DNA of 64,000 nt, from positions 124,001 through 188,000 of the forward strand of contig JAKFVL010000007.1 in the NCBI GenBank assembly GCA_021732215.1. Reading direction: 5' to 3'. Source of the stretch: Hyphomicrobiales bacterium. Its GTDB lineage: Bacteria; Pseudomonadota; Alphaproteobacteria; Rhizobiales; Xanthobacteraceae. Position 1 is the stretch's first letter. Each line of letters begins with the position of its first letter. The position numbers and the translations under genes were made by a program. A model generated the notes under the pieces. The model was given only the letters and a program-made list of their open reading frames with translations, was not told the DNA's origin and made no database searches. Positions 33,892 through 43,860 of this stretch are shown here, one piece after another.

Positions 33892-36294
33892 TCAGGCGAC
33901 CGCACGGCCCGTGTTGATGCACCCGAAGACATCTTCGAGCGGCTGCGGCTTGCTGATGCCGTAGCCCTGGGCGTAGTCGACGCCGATCTGGCGCAACATC
34001 TCGATCATTGCGTCGTTCTCGACGAACTCGGCGATGGTGCGCTTGCCCATCACCACGCCGAGCCGTGCGATCAAATCGACGATGGCACGGTCGGTATGGT
34101 CGCTCAGCATCTGCTTGACGAAGCTGCCGTCGATCTTGATGAAGTCTACAGGCAGATTTTTCAGATAGGTGAACGACGACATGCCGGCGCCGAAATCGTC
34201 GAGCGCGAAGCTGAAGCCCAGCGTTTTCAGCGCGCGGATGAAGCGATCCGCGGTCGCCAGATTGGTGATCGCCGCGGTTTCGGTGATCTCGAAGCAGATC
34301 GACGATGGCGAGACGCCGGTAACGCGCAGCTGATCGCGGATGAAATCGACGAAGTCCTCATCGTTGAACGACGCCCCGGACAGGTTGATGGCGCACATGG
34401 CCACGATCCTGTCCGCGTTCGCGAGCGCCGCGAAGGAGCTTCGGATAATCCAGCGGTCGAGCAGCGGCATCAGCCCATAACGTTCCGCAGCGGGAATGAA
34501 CTCGCCCGGCGGCACCAGCCTGCCGTCACGGTCGCGCATGCGCACCAGAACTTCGGCATGGAGTCCGGCATCATCCTGTCCCTTGAGATCGAGGATCGGC
34601 TGCGCGTACAGGCAGAACCGGTTTTCCTCGAGCGCTTCGTGGATGCGCTGCACCCACACCATTTCGCCGAACCGGCTGCGCAGCTCGGCATCGTCTGGAT
34701 TGTGAATCTGGATGCGATTGCGTCCCTTGTCCTTGGCGAGATAGCAGGCCACATCGGCGGCGCGTATCACATCTTCGGCTGACACGCTCGCGCCGGTGAC
34801 CTGCACAAGACCGACGCTAGCCGTGGTGTTGAAAGAACTGCCCTGCCAGACGAAGTTCAGATCTTCGACCGTTTCCCGGATGCGCTCGCAGATCAGCGCC
34901 GCGCGGTCGATCGGGCATCTGCGCAGCAGAATCGCGAATTCGTCGCCCCCGAGGCGCGCGACCATCTCGTCGCGATGCAGGCTTTGTCTCAGGCGCTCGG
35001 CCATGTGGCGCAGCAATTCGTCGCCTGCGACATGGCCGCAGGTATCATTGACCACCTTGAACTGGTCGAGATCGAGCATCGCGACCGCGTGATGCTCACC
35101 CGTATCGATCGATTCGACCAAGGCATCGGCGAGGCACGCCTCGAACTCGCGGCGGTTGGGAAGATTGGTCAACGGGTCATGGGTCGCCTGCCAGGCCAGA
35201 CGGGTGATGTAGTCCATCTCGTTGGTCATATCGCGCAACACGATCACCGTGCCCGCCGCCTGCTCGCCCGTCGCGGTCAACGGTGCACCCGCCAGTGAAA
35301 CCGGAATGGTCGATGCGTCGCCACGAACGAGAAGCTGACGCGCATCCGCCAGGGGAACCGGCGGCGCGTTGATCGCCGCCATCAAAACCGATCGGCTGCT
35401 TTCGCCGGACACCGGGTCGACCAGTTGCAGAACGTCCGGGGCCGGACATCCGCGCACACTTTTGCCCTCCGCGCCAATGATCTGTTCGGCGGTCGGATTG
35501 AGATAGTCGATCCGGCCCTGCGGATCGATGCTGATGACCGCATCGCCGATCGAAGCGAGGATAATTTCGGCGCGCTCTTTTTCAGCACGCAATGCGTCTT
35601 CATAGGCGCGATTCTCGGCGAGATAACCACGCGCATACCAGATCAACAGGATCAGCAGGACGAAAACGGCGATCAGGTTGGAAAAGATCAGAATGAGTTT
35701 TGCCTGGCGCGCGCCTTCGGAAATGGCTTCCGAAAAGGCATGGGCAAGCGGTGCAAACTGAAGATTGAGAGATGAAATCTGCGCCTCGCGGCGCGCCATG
35801 ACGTCCGGCGTCATCTTGCCGGATGTCTTTTCTGCCCGAATCGTCTCACCCAGTGCTGTGAGTTCGTCGAGCATTCCGTCCGTCGCCTTCCACTTCTCGA
35901 TGGCGGTGCTGAAAAACGGCAATGCGCGAAAATGGCGGAACAGCCAGATCAACCCGGCCAAATCGTCAGGGTGGTTGCCGCCCCGCAGAAATCCGGCGCG
36001 CGCGGCGCCGAGGTCGGGCTGAGTTTGCTCAAGCGCCATTCGCGCGGCCCGATCTCCGAGCGGAACGTCGACGGCTGCGAGATAGCGCTGGAAGTCGGCC
36101 TCATTGCCACCGCCAACGTACATATCGAGTGAATGGATGGCGGTCTTCTGCCCCTTGGACCACAGGCTTTCGCCGGCGACGTAGGCGCGCGCCGAGCAAA
36201 GTATTTCCATGCTGAACGCGATGACGGCCCATTGAACAAGAATGATGGCGGCAAACGGCCAGACCAGTCTGAGGAGACGCAACTTGCTGTGCAT
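33892..36294 (-). CDS. membrane GGDEF/EAL c-di-GMP protein with PAS domain
   Basis: 800 residues. Membrane helices at about 11-33 and 200-221 enclose a periplasmic domain of about 165 residues. A PAS domain covers about 236-355 (ILASIGDAVISIDPQGRIDY). The diguanylate cyclase domain has an intact GGDEF at 449-453. The phosphodiesterase domain starts near 545, with E581-V-L in place of EAL and later DDFGAGMSSF and KIDGSFV motifs. Both activities may be present; which dominates cannot be told. It senses an external signal and changes cyclic-di-GMP. A structured leader lies upstream. Confidence 0.93.
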   Translation of the reverse strand: MHSKLRLLRLVWPFAAIILVQWAVIAFSMEILCSARAYVAGESLWSKGQKTAIHSLDMYVGGGNEADFQRYLAAVDVPLGDRAARMALEQTQPDLGAARAGFLRGGNHPDDLAGLIWLFRHFRALPFFSTAIEKWKATDGMLDELTALGETIRAEKTSGKMTPDVMARREAQISSLNLQFAPLAHAFSEAISEGARQAKLILIFSNLIAVFVLLILLIWYARGYLAENRAYEDALRAEKERAEIILASIGDAVISIDPQGRIDYLNPTAEQIIGAEGKSVRGCPAPDVLQLVDPVSGESSRSVLMAAINAPPVPLADARQLLVRGDASTIPVSLAGAPLTATGEQAAGTVIVLRDMTNEMDYITRLAWQATHDPLTNLPNRREFEACLADALVESIDTGEHHAVAMLDLDQFKVVNDTCGHVAGDELLRHMAERLRQSLHRDEMVARLGGDEFAILLRRCPIDRAALICERIRETVEDLNFVWQGSSFNTTASVGLVQVTGASVSAEDVIRAADVACYLAKDKGRNRIQIHNPDDAELRSRFGEMVWVQRIHEALEENRFCLYAQPILDLKGQDDAGLHAEVLVRMRDRDGRLVPPGEFIPAAERYGLMPLLDRWIIRSSFAALANADRIVAMCAINLSGASFNDEDFVDFIRDQLRVTGVSPSSICFEITETAAITNLATADRFIRALKTLGFSFALDDFGAGMSSFTYLKNLPVDFIKIDGSFVKQMLSDHTDRAIVDLIARLGVVMGKRTIAEFVENDAMIEMLRQIGVDYAQGYGISKPQPLEDVFGCINTGRAVA

Positions 36295-36311
36295 TCACGG
36301 CGTCCTCATGC

Positions 36312-36356
36312 CCGCATCTTTCTGATGCGGGGGCGTCTGGCGATCGGTAAATCGCC
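36312..36356 (-). promoter_or_regulatory. two hairpins in the leader of the GGDEF/EAL gene
   Basis: Read on the minus strand, GGCGAT/ATCGCC and CCGCATC/GATGCGG form two perfect stems within 60 bases before the ATG at 36294, the second ending just before the GAGGA ribosome site. No U-tract follows, so translation control is more likely than termination. The rest of the gap to 36651 shows no gene. Confidence 0.4.
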
Positions 36357-36651
36357 TGGGGAGAGACCATGTCTCATCCGAGCGCGCATGTTGCCGATGC
36401 AACGACCGGTTTATCGGTCATTGGGCATTTCGCCAGATCGCCATTAAGGCCGCGTGAATATCCCAGTACCGAAGGCCTCAAAAATCCGTTTGGCAAACAA
36501 ACCGTAAACGCGAGCCGAGGCGGGTCGTCGCGGCTCGCGCGGCAAAATCGCTCGGGAAGCCGAGAGGTCGTCCCGGAAGCCGCGGCAGCAGCCGAAACGT
36601 GGCAGGTTCCGCCTTGCAATCGGGCTCGTTTCCGGCAAACAATCCCGCCTC

Positions 36652-37008
36652 ATGGTTGCGCGTGCGATTGTCCTGTTTTCGGTGCTGTTTGCGATGTCCA
36701 TGCCCGCGGTCGCGCAGGGTTATCTGCTGTTGCCCGAATCGCGGCCTTTCCTGTCACCAAGGCCCTTTACCCAAACACTGTCCAACACCACGCCCCTCGT
36801 CTTCGGGATGAATCCCGATGACGCCACGGCGGCACTACAATCGCCCCTGACGTATGTGAGCGGCAGGCCTGGCAATGAAATGTTCGTGGCTCAGCGCCCG
36901 CTGGGCGGGTGGTTGTTCGGACGCGATGGATTGCTCTATCTTCAGTTCCGCAAGGGTGCCCTTACCGGCTGGAAGGGCGATTGGGCCAGCAACTGGATGT
37001 GGCGCTGA
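36652..37008 (+). CDS. secreted hypothetical protein
   Basis: 118 residues beginning with a typical signal peptide (MVARAIVLFSVLFAMSMPAVAQG, cleavage expected after AVA or AQG, shown here only to the boundary). The mature part is a small periplasmic domain with FGMNPDDATAALQSPLTYVS and a tryptophan-rich C-terminus (GWKGDWASNWMWR). SmpA/OmlA-like small domains have a similar shape, but I cannot assign it. It lies upstream of the dienelactone hydrolase gene in the same direction, 74 bp apart. Confidence 0.65.
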   Translation: MVARAIVLFSVLFAMSMPAVAQGYLLLPESRPFLSPRPFTQTLSNTTPLVFGMNPDDATAALQSPLTYVSGRPGNEMFVAQRPLGGWLFGRDGLLYLQFRKGALTGWKGDWASNWMWR

Positions 37009-37082
37009 CCTCGCTGCGAATGCCAATCGACGCAACTGCTGCTTCGATACCATCGATCAAACCAAAGCAAAGGACCCTTGCT

Positions 37083-37757
37083 ATGGGACAAGACATCGTG
37101 CTGACCGCATCCGACGGTTTCCAGCTCGGCGGCTATCGTGCCGAGCCGGCATCTGCGCCCAAAGGCGCGATCGTTGTCATTCAGGAGATTTTCGGCGTCA
37201 ATCATCACATCCGCGCGGTGTGTGACCGCGTCGCCGTCGAAGGTTACGTTGCCGTCGCGCCGTCGATCTTCGATCGCATCGAACCCAACTTTCAGTGCGG
37301 CTACTCACCGGACGAAGTCGCGGTGGCGCGTAAATTCGTCGCCAATCCCGACTGGCCTGCGATGCTGCGCGACACCCAGGCCGCGATCGATTCTGTGAAG
37401 GGCCTCGGGCCGATCGGTATCGTCGGCTTCTGTCTTGGCGGCAGCGTCGCATTCTCGGCAGCGACGAAGCTGGATGGTTTGAAGGCTGCGGTCGGCTACT
37501 ACGGCGGCGCAGTGGTGCGCTTCGCCGGCGAGATGCCGAAAGTGCCGACCATGTTGCACTTCGGCGAAAAGGACAGCGGCATTCCGCTGACCGACGTGGA
37601 CACCATCCGCGCCAAGCGGCCTGATGTCGAGATTCACGTCTATCCGGGCGCGCAGCACGGATTTTCTTGCGATGAACGCGCGAGCTACGACAAGCCCAGC
37701 GCCGAGACCGCGTGGCAGCGCACCTTCGCGTTCTTTGCCAAACACCTCAAGGCATGA
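37083..37757 (+). CDS. dienelactone hydrolase family protein
   Basis: 224 residues from the ATG at 37083. An alpha/beta hydrolase with the DLH nucleophile elbow GIVGFCLGGSVAF (Cys nucleophile), the acid in LHFGEKDSGIP, and the His in YPGAQHGFSCDER, giving the Cys-Asp-His triad. The family opens dienelactones in chlorocatechol degradation, but many members act on other esters. No other aromatic degradation gene is adjacent, so the substrate is open. Convergent with the TctC-type gene, 9 bp apart. Confidence 0.92.
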   Translation: MGQDIVLTASDGFQLGGYRAEPASAPKGAIVVIQEIFGVNHHIRAVCDRVAVEGYVAVAPSIFDRIEPNFQCGYSPDEVAVARKFVANPDWPAMLRDTQAAIDSVKGLGPIGIVGFCLGGSVAFSAATKLDGLKAAVGYYGGAVVRFAGEMPKVPTMLHFGEKDSGIPLTDVDTIRAKRPDVEIHVYPGAQHGFSCDERASYDKPSAETAWQRTFAFFAKHLKA

Positions 37758-37766
37758 TGGGCGAAT

Positions 37767-38765
37767 TTACTCCGCCTTCACGCCGGTCGCCTTGACCACA
37801 TCGGCCCAGCGCTGCTGATCGACCTTCAACGCTTTTGCGAAAATGTCCGCGCCGCCGCCGGCCGGCTCCATGCTGAACTGCTTGATCTTCTCGACGCCTT
37901 CGGGCGAGGCGATGATCTTGGCCATTTCCGCAGCGAGCTTGTCGACGATCGGCTTCGGCGTTGCCGCCGGAACAAACACACCGATCCAGCCTTCCGCTTC
38001 GAAGCCGGGAAACCCCTGCTCGGCCATTGTCGGCACATCGGGGAAGAAGCTGTTGCGCTTCTCTCCACCGACCGCAAGCGCGCGAATCTTGCCGGCCTTG
38101 ATCTGAGATCCGCCGGTGGTGAGATCGATGAAGGCGCCGGTGACCTGATTGCCGAGCAGATCGTTGAGCAACGGCGCCGACCCGCGATACGGCACATGCG
38201 TCATGTCGATTTTGGCGGCTTTCTTGAACAGCTCGCCGTACAGGTGCGAGGTCGTGGCGTTTCCGAACGAGCCGTAAGGCTTGCCGGGACTGGCGCGCAC
38301 GGACTCGACCAGTTCCTTCACTGACTTGAACGGCTGCGCTTCGGGCACGACCAGCGCGATGGTCGAAATGCACACTTGCGCGATTGGAGCGAGGTCGTTC
38401 GCGACGTCATAAGGTAACGTCGTATTCAGGCTCGGCGCCTGAATGATCTGGGTGATCGCAATCAATACGGTGTATCCGTCGGGCGCGGCCTTGGCGACGA
38501 AGTCATTGCCGACGATCCCTCCCGCGCCCGGCTTGTTCTCGACGATCACCGGCTGCTTCCATGCCTCGCTGAGCTTGCCGGCCAGCATCCGCGCGGTGAC
38601 GTCGGTCGCGCCTCCCGGCGGATACGGTACAACGAATGAAATGCGGCGATCGGGATAACTGCCCGCCGAGCCGGACTGGGCCCGCGCGCCCGATGTCAGG
38701 AACAAAATCGCGACAACACCCACCGCCGCCGCAAATCCGCGCATTCGCCATCCCGGAAGATTCAT
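37767..38765 (-). CDS. tripartite tricarboxylate transporter substrate-binding protein (TctC/Bug)
   Basis: 332 residues with an N-terminal signal peptide (GFAAAVGVVAILFLTSGARA) and the Bug-fold signatures PDRRISFVVPYPPGGATDV, VENKPGAGGIVGNDFVAK and the C-terminal LAVGGEKRNSFFPDVPTMAE. Such periplasmic proteins bind carboxylates. No TctA/TctB membrane genes are near, so it is an orphan receptor, as is typical of these bacteria, where dozens of copies occur. Confidence 0.92.
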   Translation of the reverse strand: MNLPGWRMRGFAAAVGVVAILFLTSGARAQSGSAGSYPDRRISFVVPYPPGGATDVTARMLAGKLSEAWKQPVIVENKPGAGGIVGNDFVAKAAPDGYTVLIAITQIIQAPSLNTTLPYDVANDLAPIAQVCISTIALVVPEAQPFKSVKELVESVRASPGKPYGSFGNATTSHLYGELFKKAAKIDMTHVPYRGSAPLLNDLLGNQVTGAFIDLTTGGSQIKAGKIRALAVGGEKRNSFFPDVPTMAEQGFPGFEAEGWIGVFVPAATPKPIVDKLAAEMAKIIASPEGVEKIKQFSMEPAGGGADIFAKALKVDQQRWADVVKATGVKAE

Positions 38766-38895
38766 CGTCCCGTCCCCTGATCTCGCTTCCCTGACCTCTG
38801 TTGAAGTTCTATTTCATGAAATGTCACGAGAGGAATCGCGCTCGAATGCCGCAGCTGCCGCAGCCTGTCTTGGCCGGATGAAGCCGTCGGACATG

Positions 38896-38923
38896 AAAAA
38901 AGGGCGGGCCTTTCGGCCCGCCC
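38896..38923 (-). terminator. intrinsic terminator of msrA
   Basis: On the minus strand GGGCGGGCC-GAAA-GGCCCGCCC is followed by six T residues (forward A-run 38896-38901), a textbook rho-independent terminator 22 bases past the msrA stop. The remaining sequence between 38766 and 38895 shows no gene. Confidence 0.9.
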
Positions 38924-38944
38924 GCTCAGAGAGACAAGGGAAAA

Positions 38945-39601
38945 TCAGGCGGTGACGCCAACCCCGATCGGGCACGACACGCCCGTCCCGCCGAGGCCGC
39001 AATAGCCGCCCGGATTCTTGGCCAGATATTGCTGATGATAATCCTCGGCAAAATAGAACGGACCCGACGGCTTTATCTCGGTGGTGATCGCACCGTAGCG
39101 CTTGGACGCCAGCGCTTTTTCGTAGGCAGCCTTCGATGCCTGCGCGGCACGAAGCTGCTCATCGCCGAAGGTGTAGATCGCCGAGCGATATTGCGTGCCG
39201 ACGTCGTTGCCCTGACGCATGCCCTGGGTCGGGTCGTGATTTTCCCAGAACGTCTTCAACAGTTGCTCATAAGAAATCTTTTTCGGATCGAACACCACCA
39301 GCACGACTTCGGTATGGCCGGTGCGGCCAGAGCAAGCCTCTTCATACGTCGGGTTCGGCGTGTGACCGCCGGCGTAGCCGACCGCCGTCGTATAAATGCC
39401 GTTGCCGAGTTGCCAGAACTTGCGCTCTGCGCCCCAGAAACAGCCGAGCGCGAACACCGCCTGCTCCATGCCCTCCGGATATGGCGGTTTCAACGGATTG
39501 CCATTGACGAAATGCTGCCGCGCGGTCGGGATCGGCGTCGAGCGGCCGGGCAGCGCCTCGCTGGCGCTCGGCAGGGCAGTGGGCTTACGCGAGAAAAACA
39601 T
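38945..39601 (-). CDS. msrA: peptide-methionine (S)-S-oxide reductase MsrA
   Basis: 218 residues. The catalytic motif [11 protein letters not shown] with the nucleophilic Cys lies near residue 53, followed by [24 protein letters not shown], broken here only as a family pattern, and the C-terminal [12 protein letters not shown] with resolving-type cysteines. It reduces methionine-S-sulfoxide in proteins using thioredoxin. The first 45 residues are a less conserved extension. It is followed by a strong terminator and stands alone. Confidence 0.95.
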   Translation of the reverse strand: MFFSRKPTALPSASEALPGRSTPIPTARQHFVNGNPLKPPYPEGMEQAVFALGCFWGAERKFWQLGNGIYTTAVGYAGGHTPNPTYEEACSGRTGHTEVVLVVFDPKKISYEQLLKTFWENHDPTQGMRQGNDVGTQYRSAIYTFGDEQLRAAQASKAAYEKALASKRYGAITTEIKPSGPFYFAEDYHQQYLAKNPGGYCGLGGTGVSCPIGVGVTA

Positions 39602-39739
39602 GATGAGCTCCTTCGGTCAGCTTCCGCACATAACAGCTTCCGCACATATATATGTCGGTACGCTGCAGCCGTCAGGGCGTTACCGCGCCGAAACGATCAT
39701 AAATTCGGCATTGTCGGTCTTTCTTTGGCGTCGGTTCGG

Positions 39740-40057
39740 TCAGTCGCGGGCATAACCAATCAGCGGCTTGCTCGGCCGGAACGCCAGCATCAGCACCAGC
39801 CCCGCGACACCAAGCACCGCCCAGGTCGGCTGATCGAGGACGACCTTGGCCACGCTGGTCCAGAGCCACGGCGCAAAACCCTCGACTGATTTCTGGAACG
39901 CCACCTGACTCGCCTGATTGATGTCGTTCCACAGTTCGCCGAGCCGGGTCAGGCGCAACGTCTGGTCGGCAATCGAGCGCGCGCCGTCGTAAACCAGAAA
40001 GATAAAGGCGCCGGTCAACAGCAGCAGTCCAATCAAACGAAAAAAACCACGGATCAT
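39740..40057 (-). CDS. hypothetical membrane protein
   Basis: 105 residues from the ATG at 40057 behind AGGTGGG; an upstream in-frame codon at 40156 lacks a ribosome site. Two membrane segments are clear: GFFRLIGLLLLTGAFIFLVY at the start and TWAVLGVAGLVLMLAFRP near the end, with an amphipathic loop between. No domain recognised. Proteins of this layout are found next to msrA and rpsT in related genomes by my recollection. Confidence 0.7.
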   Translation of the reverse strand: MIRGFFRLIGLLLLTGAFIFLVYDGARSIADQTLRLTRLGELWNDINQASQVAFQKSVEGFAPWLWTSVAKVVLDQPTWAVLGVAGLVLMLAFRPSKPLIGYARD

Positions 40058-40291
40058 CGACCCACCTGCACCCTTCTTTCCATGCCCGGCGGGCCGGTAA
40101 ACGGCCAGCCGACGCAAGCGCGCCCCGGCAATACCGCCGGACCGTGGCGAATTCAATCACATCCCGCCCGGCCGCACCGCGCCTGATTAATGGACACCGC
40201 AGATATAATTCCGCAGCCATTGGGCCTCAGATACGATAGACAGAAACGGTCGTTTCCGGAGATTTTAGGCTCAAAACGGGTTTGCCGGGCG

Positions 40292-40320
40292 TTGACGCTT
40301 GCAGCTACCCTGACTATAAG
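40292..40320 (+). promoter_or_regulatory. promoter of rpsT
   Basis: TTGACG (40292-40297), exactly 17 bases, TATAAG (40315-40320): a near-consensus sigma70 promoter about 190 bases before the rpsT start. The rest of the 40058-40509 gap shows no further gene, so a leader of about 180 bases is expected and could host S20 autoregulation. Confidence 0.75.
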
Positions 40321-40509
40321 GTCGGCAAAAGGGCGGCAGATCATTCTGCCGCCGATGTTCTTTCTGGAACTACAGTTCCTTTTGGAACAGCGTTCTTCAG
40401 GAAAATTCAATTCACCATCGCCGGCCGCAGAGGGCTGCACCGGCGTCCGTCAATCGAACAGGCCAACGGCCAATCCGGTTGCGGAAATGACAGAAGCGGC
40501 AAAGAGAGC

Positions 40510-40776
40510 ATGGCCAATACAACTTCCGCAAAGAAGGCGACGCGCAAGATTGCCCGCCGCACCATCGTCAACAAGGCGCGACGCACCAAGATGCGCGGAT
40601 CGGTCCGCAACGTCGAGGAAGCGATCCAGAAGGGCGATCGCGATGCGGCGATCAAGGCGCTGCGCGCGGCCGAGCCGGAACTGATGAAGGCTGCCCAGCA
40701 AAACATCATCCATAAGAACAATGCGAGCCGGAAGGTATCGCGCCTGACGCACCAGATCGCGAAGCTCGCCAAGTAA
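40510..40776 (+). CDS. rpsT: 30S ribosomal protein S20
   Basis: 88 residues from the ATG at 40510 with AAAGAGAG upstream. The sequence [20 protein letters not shown], then [16 protein letters not shown] and the C-terminal [19 protein letters not shown], is typical of bacterial S20, which binds 16S rRNA early in assembly. Its position just before dnaA is the conserved order in the Bradyrhizobium/Rhodopseudomonas group. It has its own promoter and terminator. Confidence 0.98.
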   Translation: MANTTSAKKATRKIARRTIVNKARRTKMRGSVRNVEEAIQKGDRDAAIKALRAAEPELMKAAQQNIIHKNNASRKVSRLTHQIAKLAK

Positions 40777-40844
40777 GTTGGTCCCTTGGACTTTGCCGGG
40801 CCAGCAATACGCAATCTTGCTTCGCGACGATCTGGAACCAAACG

Positions 40845-40873
40845 AGCCCGGCTTCAGCCGGGCTTTTGTTTTA
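40845..40873 (+). terminator. intrinsic terminator of rpsT
   Basis: AGCCCGGCT-TC-AGCCGGGCT, a perfect 9-bp stem, followed by TTTGTTTT, 69 bases after the rpsT stop. Confidence 0.92.
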
Positions 40874-42169
40874 TCAAGCTAATCCATCGCAACATGTCGT
40901 CGCGCTCGCACTGCGAACTGATGAAACTCCGCAATCGTTGTCGACAGGCTCGCTGAAGAAGTCACGCAAAACAGAGCGTCACCGATAACGATACCGCAGT
41001 TGCGAGAACCTCGCAGCGCACTGCTCGCTTCATCACACGCTCATTCGGCCGCAATCGCAAATGCAAGCGCATTGCTGTCGCAGGCATAAGACGCTGACGA
41101 GGGTTACCCTGTCGTGACGCTCAGAAAAACGCGCGCTTCAATAATCACTTATCAACATAGCGCGTGCGAGTAGTTGTAAAACCGGTTCGGCTCGTAACCG
41201 GTTGCGACAATCTGATGAAATATTTTTAAGCAAAGTCACAGTGTGTGACACGCGCGCAACGCTTCGATTCTCCGCACAGATTCAAATCGTTGAGGTGATG
41301 TCACAAACGATTGCGGGGCAGATGCACTCATCGCATGATTTTTTTGCGCCATCGCTTAAATCAAATGCGTTGCGAGTCCATTAACCTCGTGTATTCCTTA
41401 AGTCGTTCGCGGTACCTGCGGCTCTTAAGATCAGAGCGGCTCAAGATCCGGGGTGCACGTGCAGATCTAATGACGGTATGCGCGTCAGCGACGCTTTCCA
41501 GGTGATTGCGTTTCAAAAGGCAGAGAGGATTCACTCACATCGATTGTGAGAGCGATGAATTCGTGCCGGGAGAAACCGTCACCGAATTGAGACCATGCGA
41601 ACACGAGACCCGACGAGAACATTCAACAAGAGCATCATCAAGAAGACCAACGGCGCAGCGGGGCTGCTGCACCGTTCAGGTTTCGAAGACTGATACACGG
41701 CGGCACTGAACAAGACATCGACAAGCGGGCAACTTGCTGCGGGTTTTCCGCAGCAGGCAGGGGGCGCTTTATGAAAATTTACGGAGCCAAAATGGTTCAT
41801 GATCATTCGCTGACAATCGCATCCCGGCATTTTCACACAGTACTATGCATTTCCACGGATTTTCAGGCCCGCGCCTTTGGCGCTACATCCAGCGGCGGCT
41901 GCATTCACCCGTATCGTCCACCCAGTCCAAGTCCTCGCTGATATCACCCGCGCTGACATCGCGCGGCGCAATCTCCATCTGCACATCGGCTGAGCTGGTA
42001 GCGGCATTCAAAGGTGCCGCAAGGAGCAGCGTTGTCTGGAGATTGCACGTGCTGAGGTCCGTTGCATCGTAACGATGCACGGCAGCGTCACGAGATCACT
42101 GGCAATCGAATTGCATGGTCAATTGCGATCGCCTCGACCGAAAATACAGAAACCAGAAAAGCAAAGACA
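40874..42169. other. 1.3-kb gene-free region before dnaA, possible origin or dnaA control region
   Basis: No open frame is convincing on either strand. Visible elements: one DnaA-box-like TTATCAACA (about 41149-41157, one mismatch to consensus), two palindromes AACCGGTT at 41180-41187 and 41196-41203, and four GANTC sites (41266, 41279, 41374, 41528), the CcrM methylation target used for cell-cycle control. Several AT-rich runs lie between 41140 and 41400. A cluster of DnaA boxes is missing, so an origin is possible but not shown; a long regulated dnaA leader is equally likely. Confidence 0.5.
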
Positions 42170-43633
42170 ATGGCAAATCTGCATCAGGAACAGTCGCCCC
42201 GTGATCTCCCGCTCCGCGATCCGTCAATTCGTGACCAGTGGACGCGCGTGAGGAGCCGGCTGCGTGCGAGCGTCGGGGAGGACATCTATTCGAGCTGGTT
42301 CGCGCGGATGGACCTCGAGAGCGTGCAAGACGAGTGCGTCTACATGACCGTACCGACCGTGTTCCTGCGCAGCTGGATTCAGTCGCATTACATCGACCGC
42401 GTGCTGTCGTCCTGGCAAGCAGAGCTGCCGGAAGTGAAGCGCGTCAGCGTTACCGTGCGCTCCGCGATGCGGGCGGCAGTTCCGGCGAAGGAAGCCGCGC
42501 CGACCGTTGACGTGCGCCGCCCGGATCGTCCGGCGCAGGAACTGCGCGTCAGCGCCTCCGCTCCTGTGTCTGCGAGCCATGACGCGCTCGGCGGCTCGCC
42601 GCTCGATCCGCGTCTGACGTTCTCGAGTTTCGTGATGGGCCGCTCCAACACGCTGGCGCACGCCGCCGCGCGTCAGGTCGCCGAAGGCCGCCGCGGCGAT
42701 CCGGTGATGTTCAATCCTCTCTATATCCACGCCGGTGTGGGGCTTGGCAAAACCCACCTGCTGCAGGCGGTGACATGGGCCGGCAATTCCAGCCCCGACC
42801 GCAAGGTGCTGTACCTCACCGCCGAGAAGTTCATGTACGGCTTTGTCGCCGCGCTGAAGGCGCAAAATTCTCTGGCGTTCAAGGAGGCGCTGCGCGGCAT
42901 CGACGTTCTCATCATCGACGACCTGCAGTTCCTGCAGGGCAAGACGATCCAGAGCGAATTCTGTCACACCTTGAATGCACTGATCGACGCTGGACGTCAG
43001 GTCGTGGTCGCGTCGGACCGGCCGCCGTCCGATCTGGAAAGCCTCGACGATCGCGTGCGCTCGCGGCTCGCCGGCGGTCTGGTCGTCGAGATGGGTTCGC
43101 TCGGCGAAGAGCTGCGGCTGGAAATCCTGCGATCGCGGGTCACAGCGGCGCGCGTGCATCATGCCGGCTTCGACGTCCCGGAACCGGTTCTGGATTATCT
43201 GGCCAAGGCGATCACCCACAACGGTCGCGACCTCGAGGGTGCGGTCAATCGCCTGCTCGCGCACAGCAAGCTCAACGCCCAACCGGTCACGCTGGAAATG
43301 GCCGAACGCGAGGTACGCGATCTGGTCCGCCCGCAGGAGCCCAAGCGCGTCAAGATCGAGGACATCCAGCGCGTGGTGGCGCGGCAGTATAATGTCAGCC
43401 GCTCCGACCTGCTGTCGTCGCGCCGCACCGCCAATGTGGTACGCCCACGGCAGGTTGCGATGTACCTGTCGAAGGTGCTGACGTTGCGGTCGCTGCCGGA
43501 AATCGGCCGCCGCTTCGGTGGCCGCGATCACACCACGGTGCTGCACGCGGTGCGCAAGATCGAGGCTCTGGTGGGCAAGGACCATTCGCTTGCCGACGAG
43601 GTCGAACTGCTCAAGCGCCAGCTTCAGGACTGA
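42170..43633 (+). CDS. dnaA: chromosomal replication initiator DnaA
   Basis: 487 residues. Domain I around 20-100 ([19 protein letters not shown]), a Pro/Ala-rich linker, AAA+ domain with Walker [12 protein letters not shown] and Walker [11 protein letters not shown], and the DNA-binding signature [16 protein letters not shown] near the C-terminus. DnaA-ATP opens the origin. The ATG at 42170 (MANLHQEQ) is the best upstream start though its ribosome site is weak; shorter starts would cut domain I. Heads the dnaA-dnaN-recF-gyrB block. Confidence 0.97.
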   Translation: MANLHQEQSPRDLPLRDPSIRDQWTRVRSRLRASVGEDIYSSWFARMDLESVQDECVYMTVPTVFLRSWIQSHYIDRVLSSWQAELPEVKRVSVTVRSAMRAAVPAKEAAPTVDVRRPDRPAQELRVSASAPVSASHDALGGSPLDPRLTFSSFVMGRSNTLAHAAARQVAEGRRGDPVMFNPLYIHAGVGLGKTHLLQAVTWAGNSSPDRKVLYLTAEKFMYGFVAALKAQNSLAFKEALRGIDVLIIDDLQFLQGKTIQSEFCHTLNALIDAGRQVVVASDRPPSDLESLDDRVRSRLAGGLVVEMGSLGEELRLEILRSRVTAARVHHAGFDVPEPVLDYLAKAITHNGRDLEGAVNRLLAHSKLNAQPVTLEMAEREVRDLVRPQEPKRVKIEDIQRVVARQYNVSRSDLLSSRRTANVVRPRQVAMYLSKVLTLRSLPEIGRRFGGRDHTTVLHAVRKIEALVGKDHSLADEVELLKRQLQD

Positions 43634-43860
43634 GGCGGGCAGGCTTCTGCCACACCCCCGATAAGCCTTGAGAATCGCCGGGAAAAGTGAGCGTTCCCGG
43701 CGGCGGACCCTTGCGTCCCAGCACGTTTTCGCGCCACCTTGCGGTCCCCCATCGGCTTGGTCAAAATCCATATCCGGTGGGATCAATGCCGCGGCTCCCG
43801 GCCGGGCTGCGCGGCCTTCACCACACTCTCTGTTCGCAATCGGATTTGGCGGGATTTGAA

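Noticed and set aside
36369-36821. 150-codon plus-strand frame with a GGGGAG site before its ATG
   Set aside because: Overlaps the signal-peptide protein in another frame, has no recognisable domain and unusual composition; the secreted protein explains the region better.
40874-42169. Firm call of oriC
   Set aside because: Only one DnaA-box-like sequence was found, without a cluster; position beside dnaA alone is not enough in alphaproteobacteria, where oriC can lie elsewhere.
42224-43786. 520-codon minus-strand frame
   Set aside because: Antisense shadow of dnaA.
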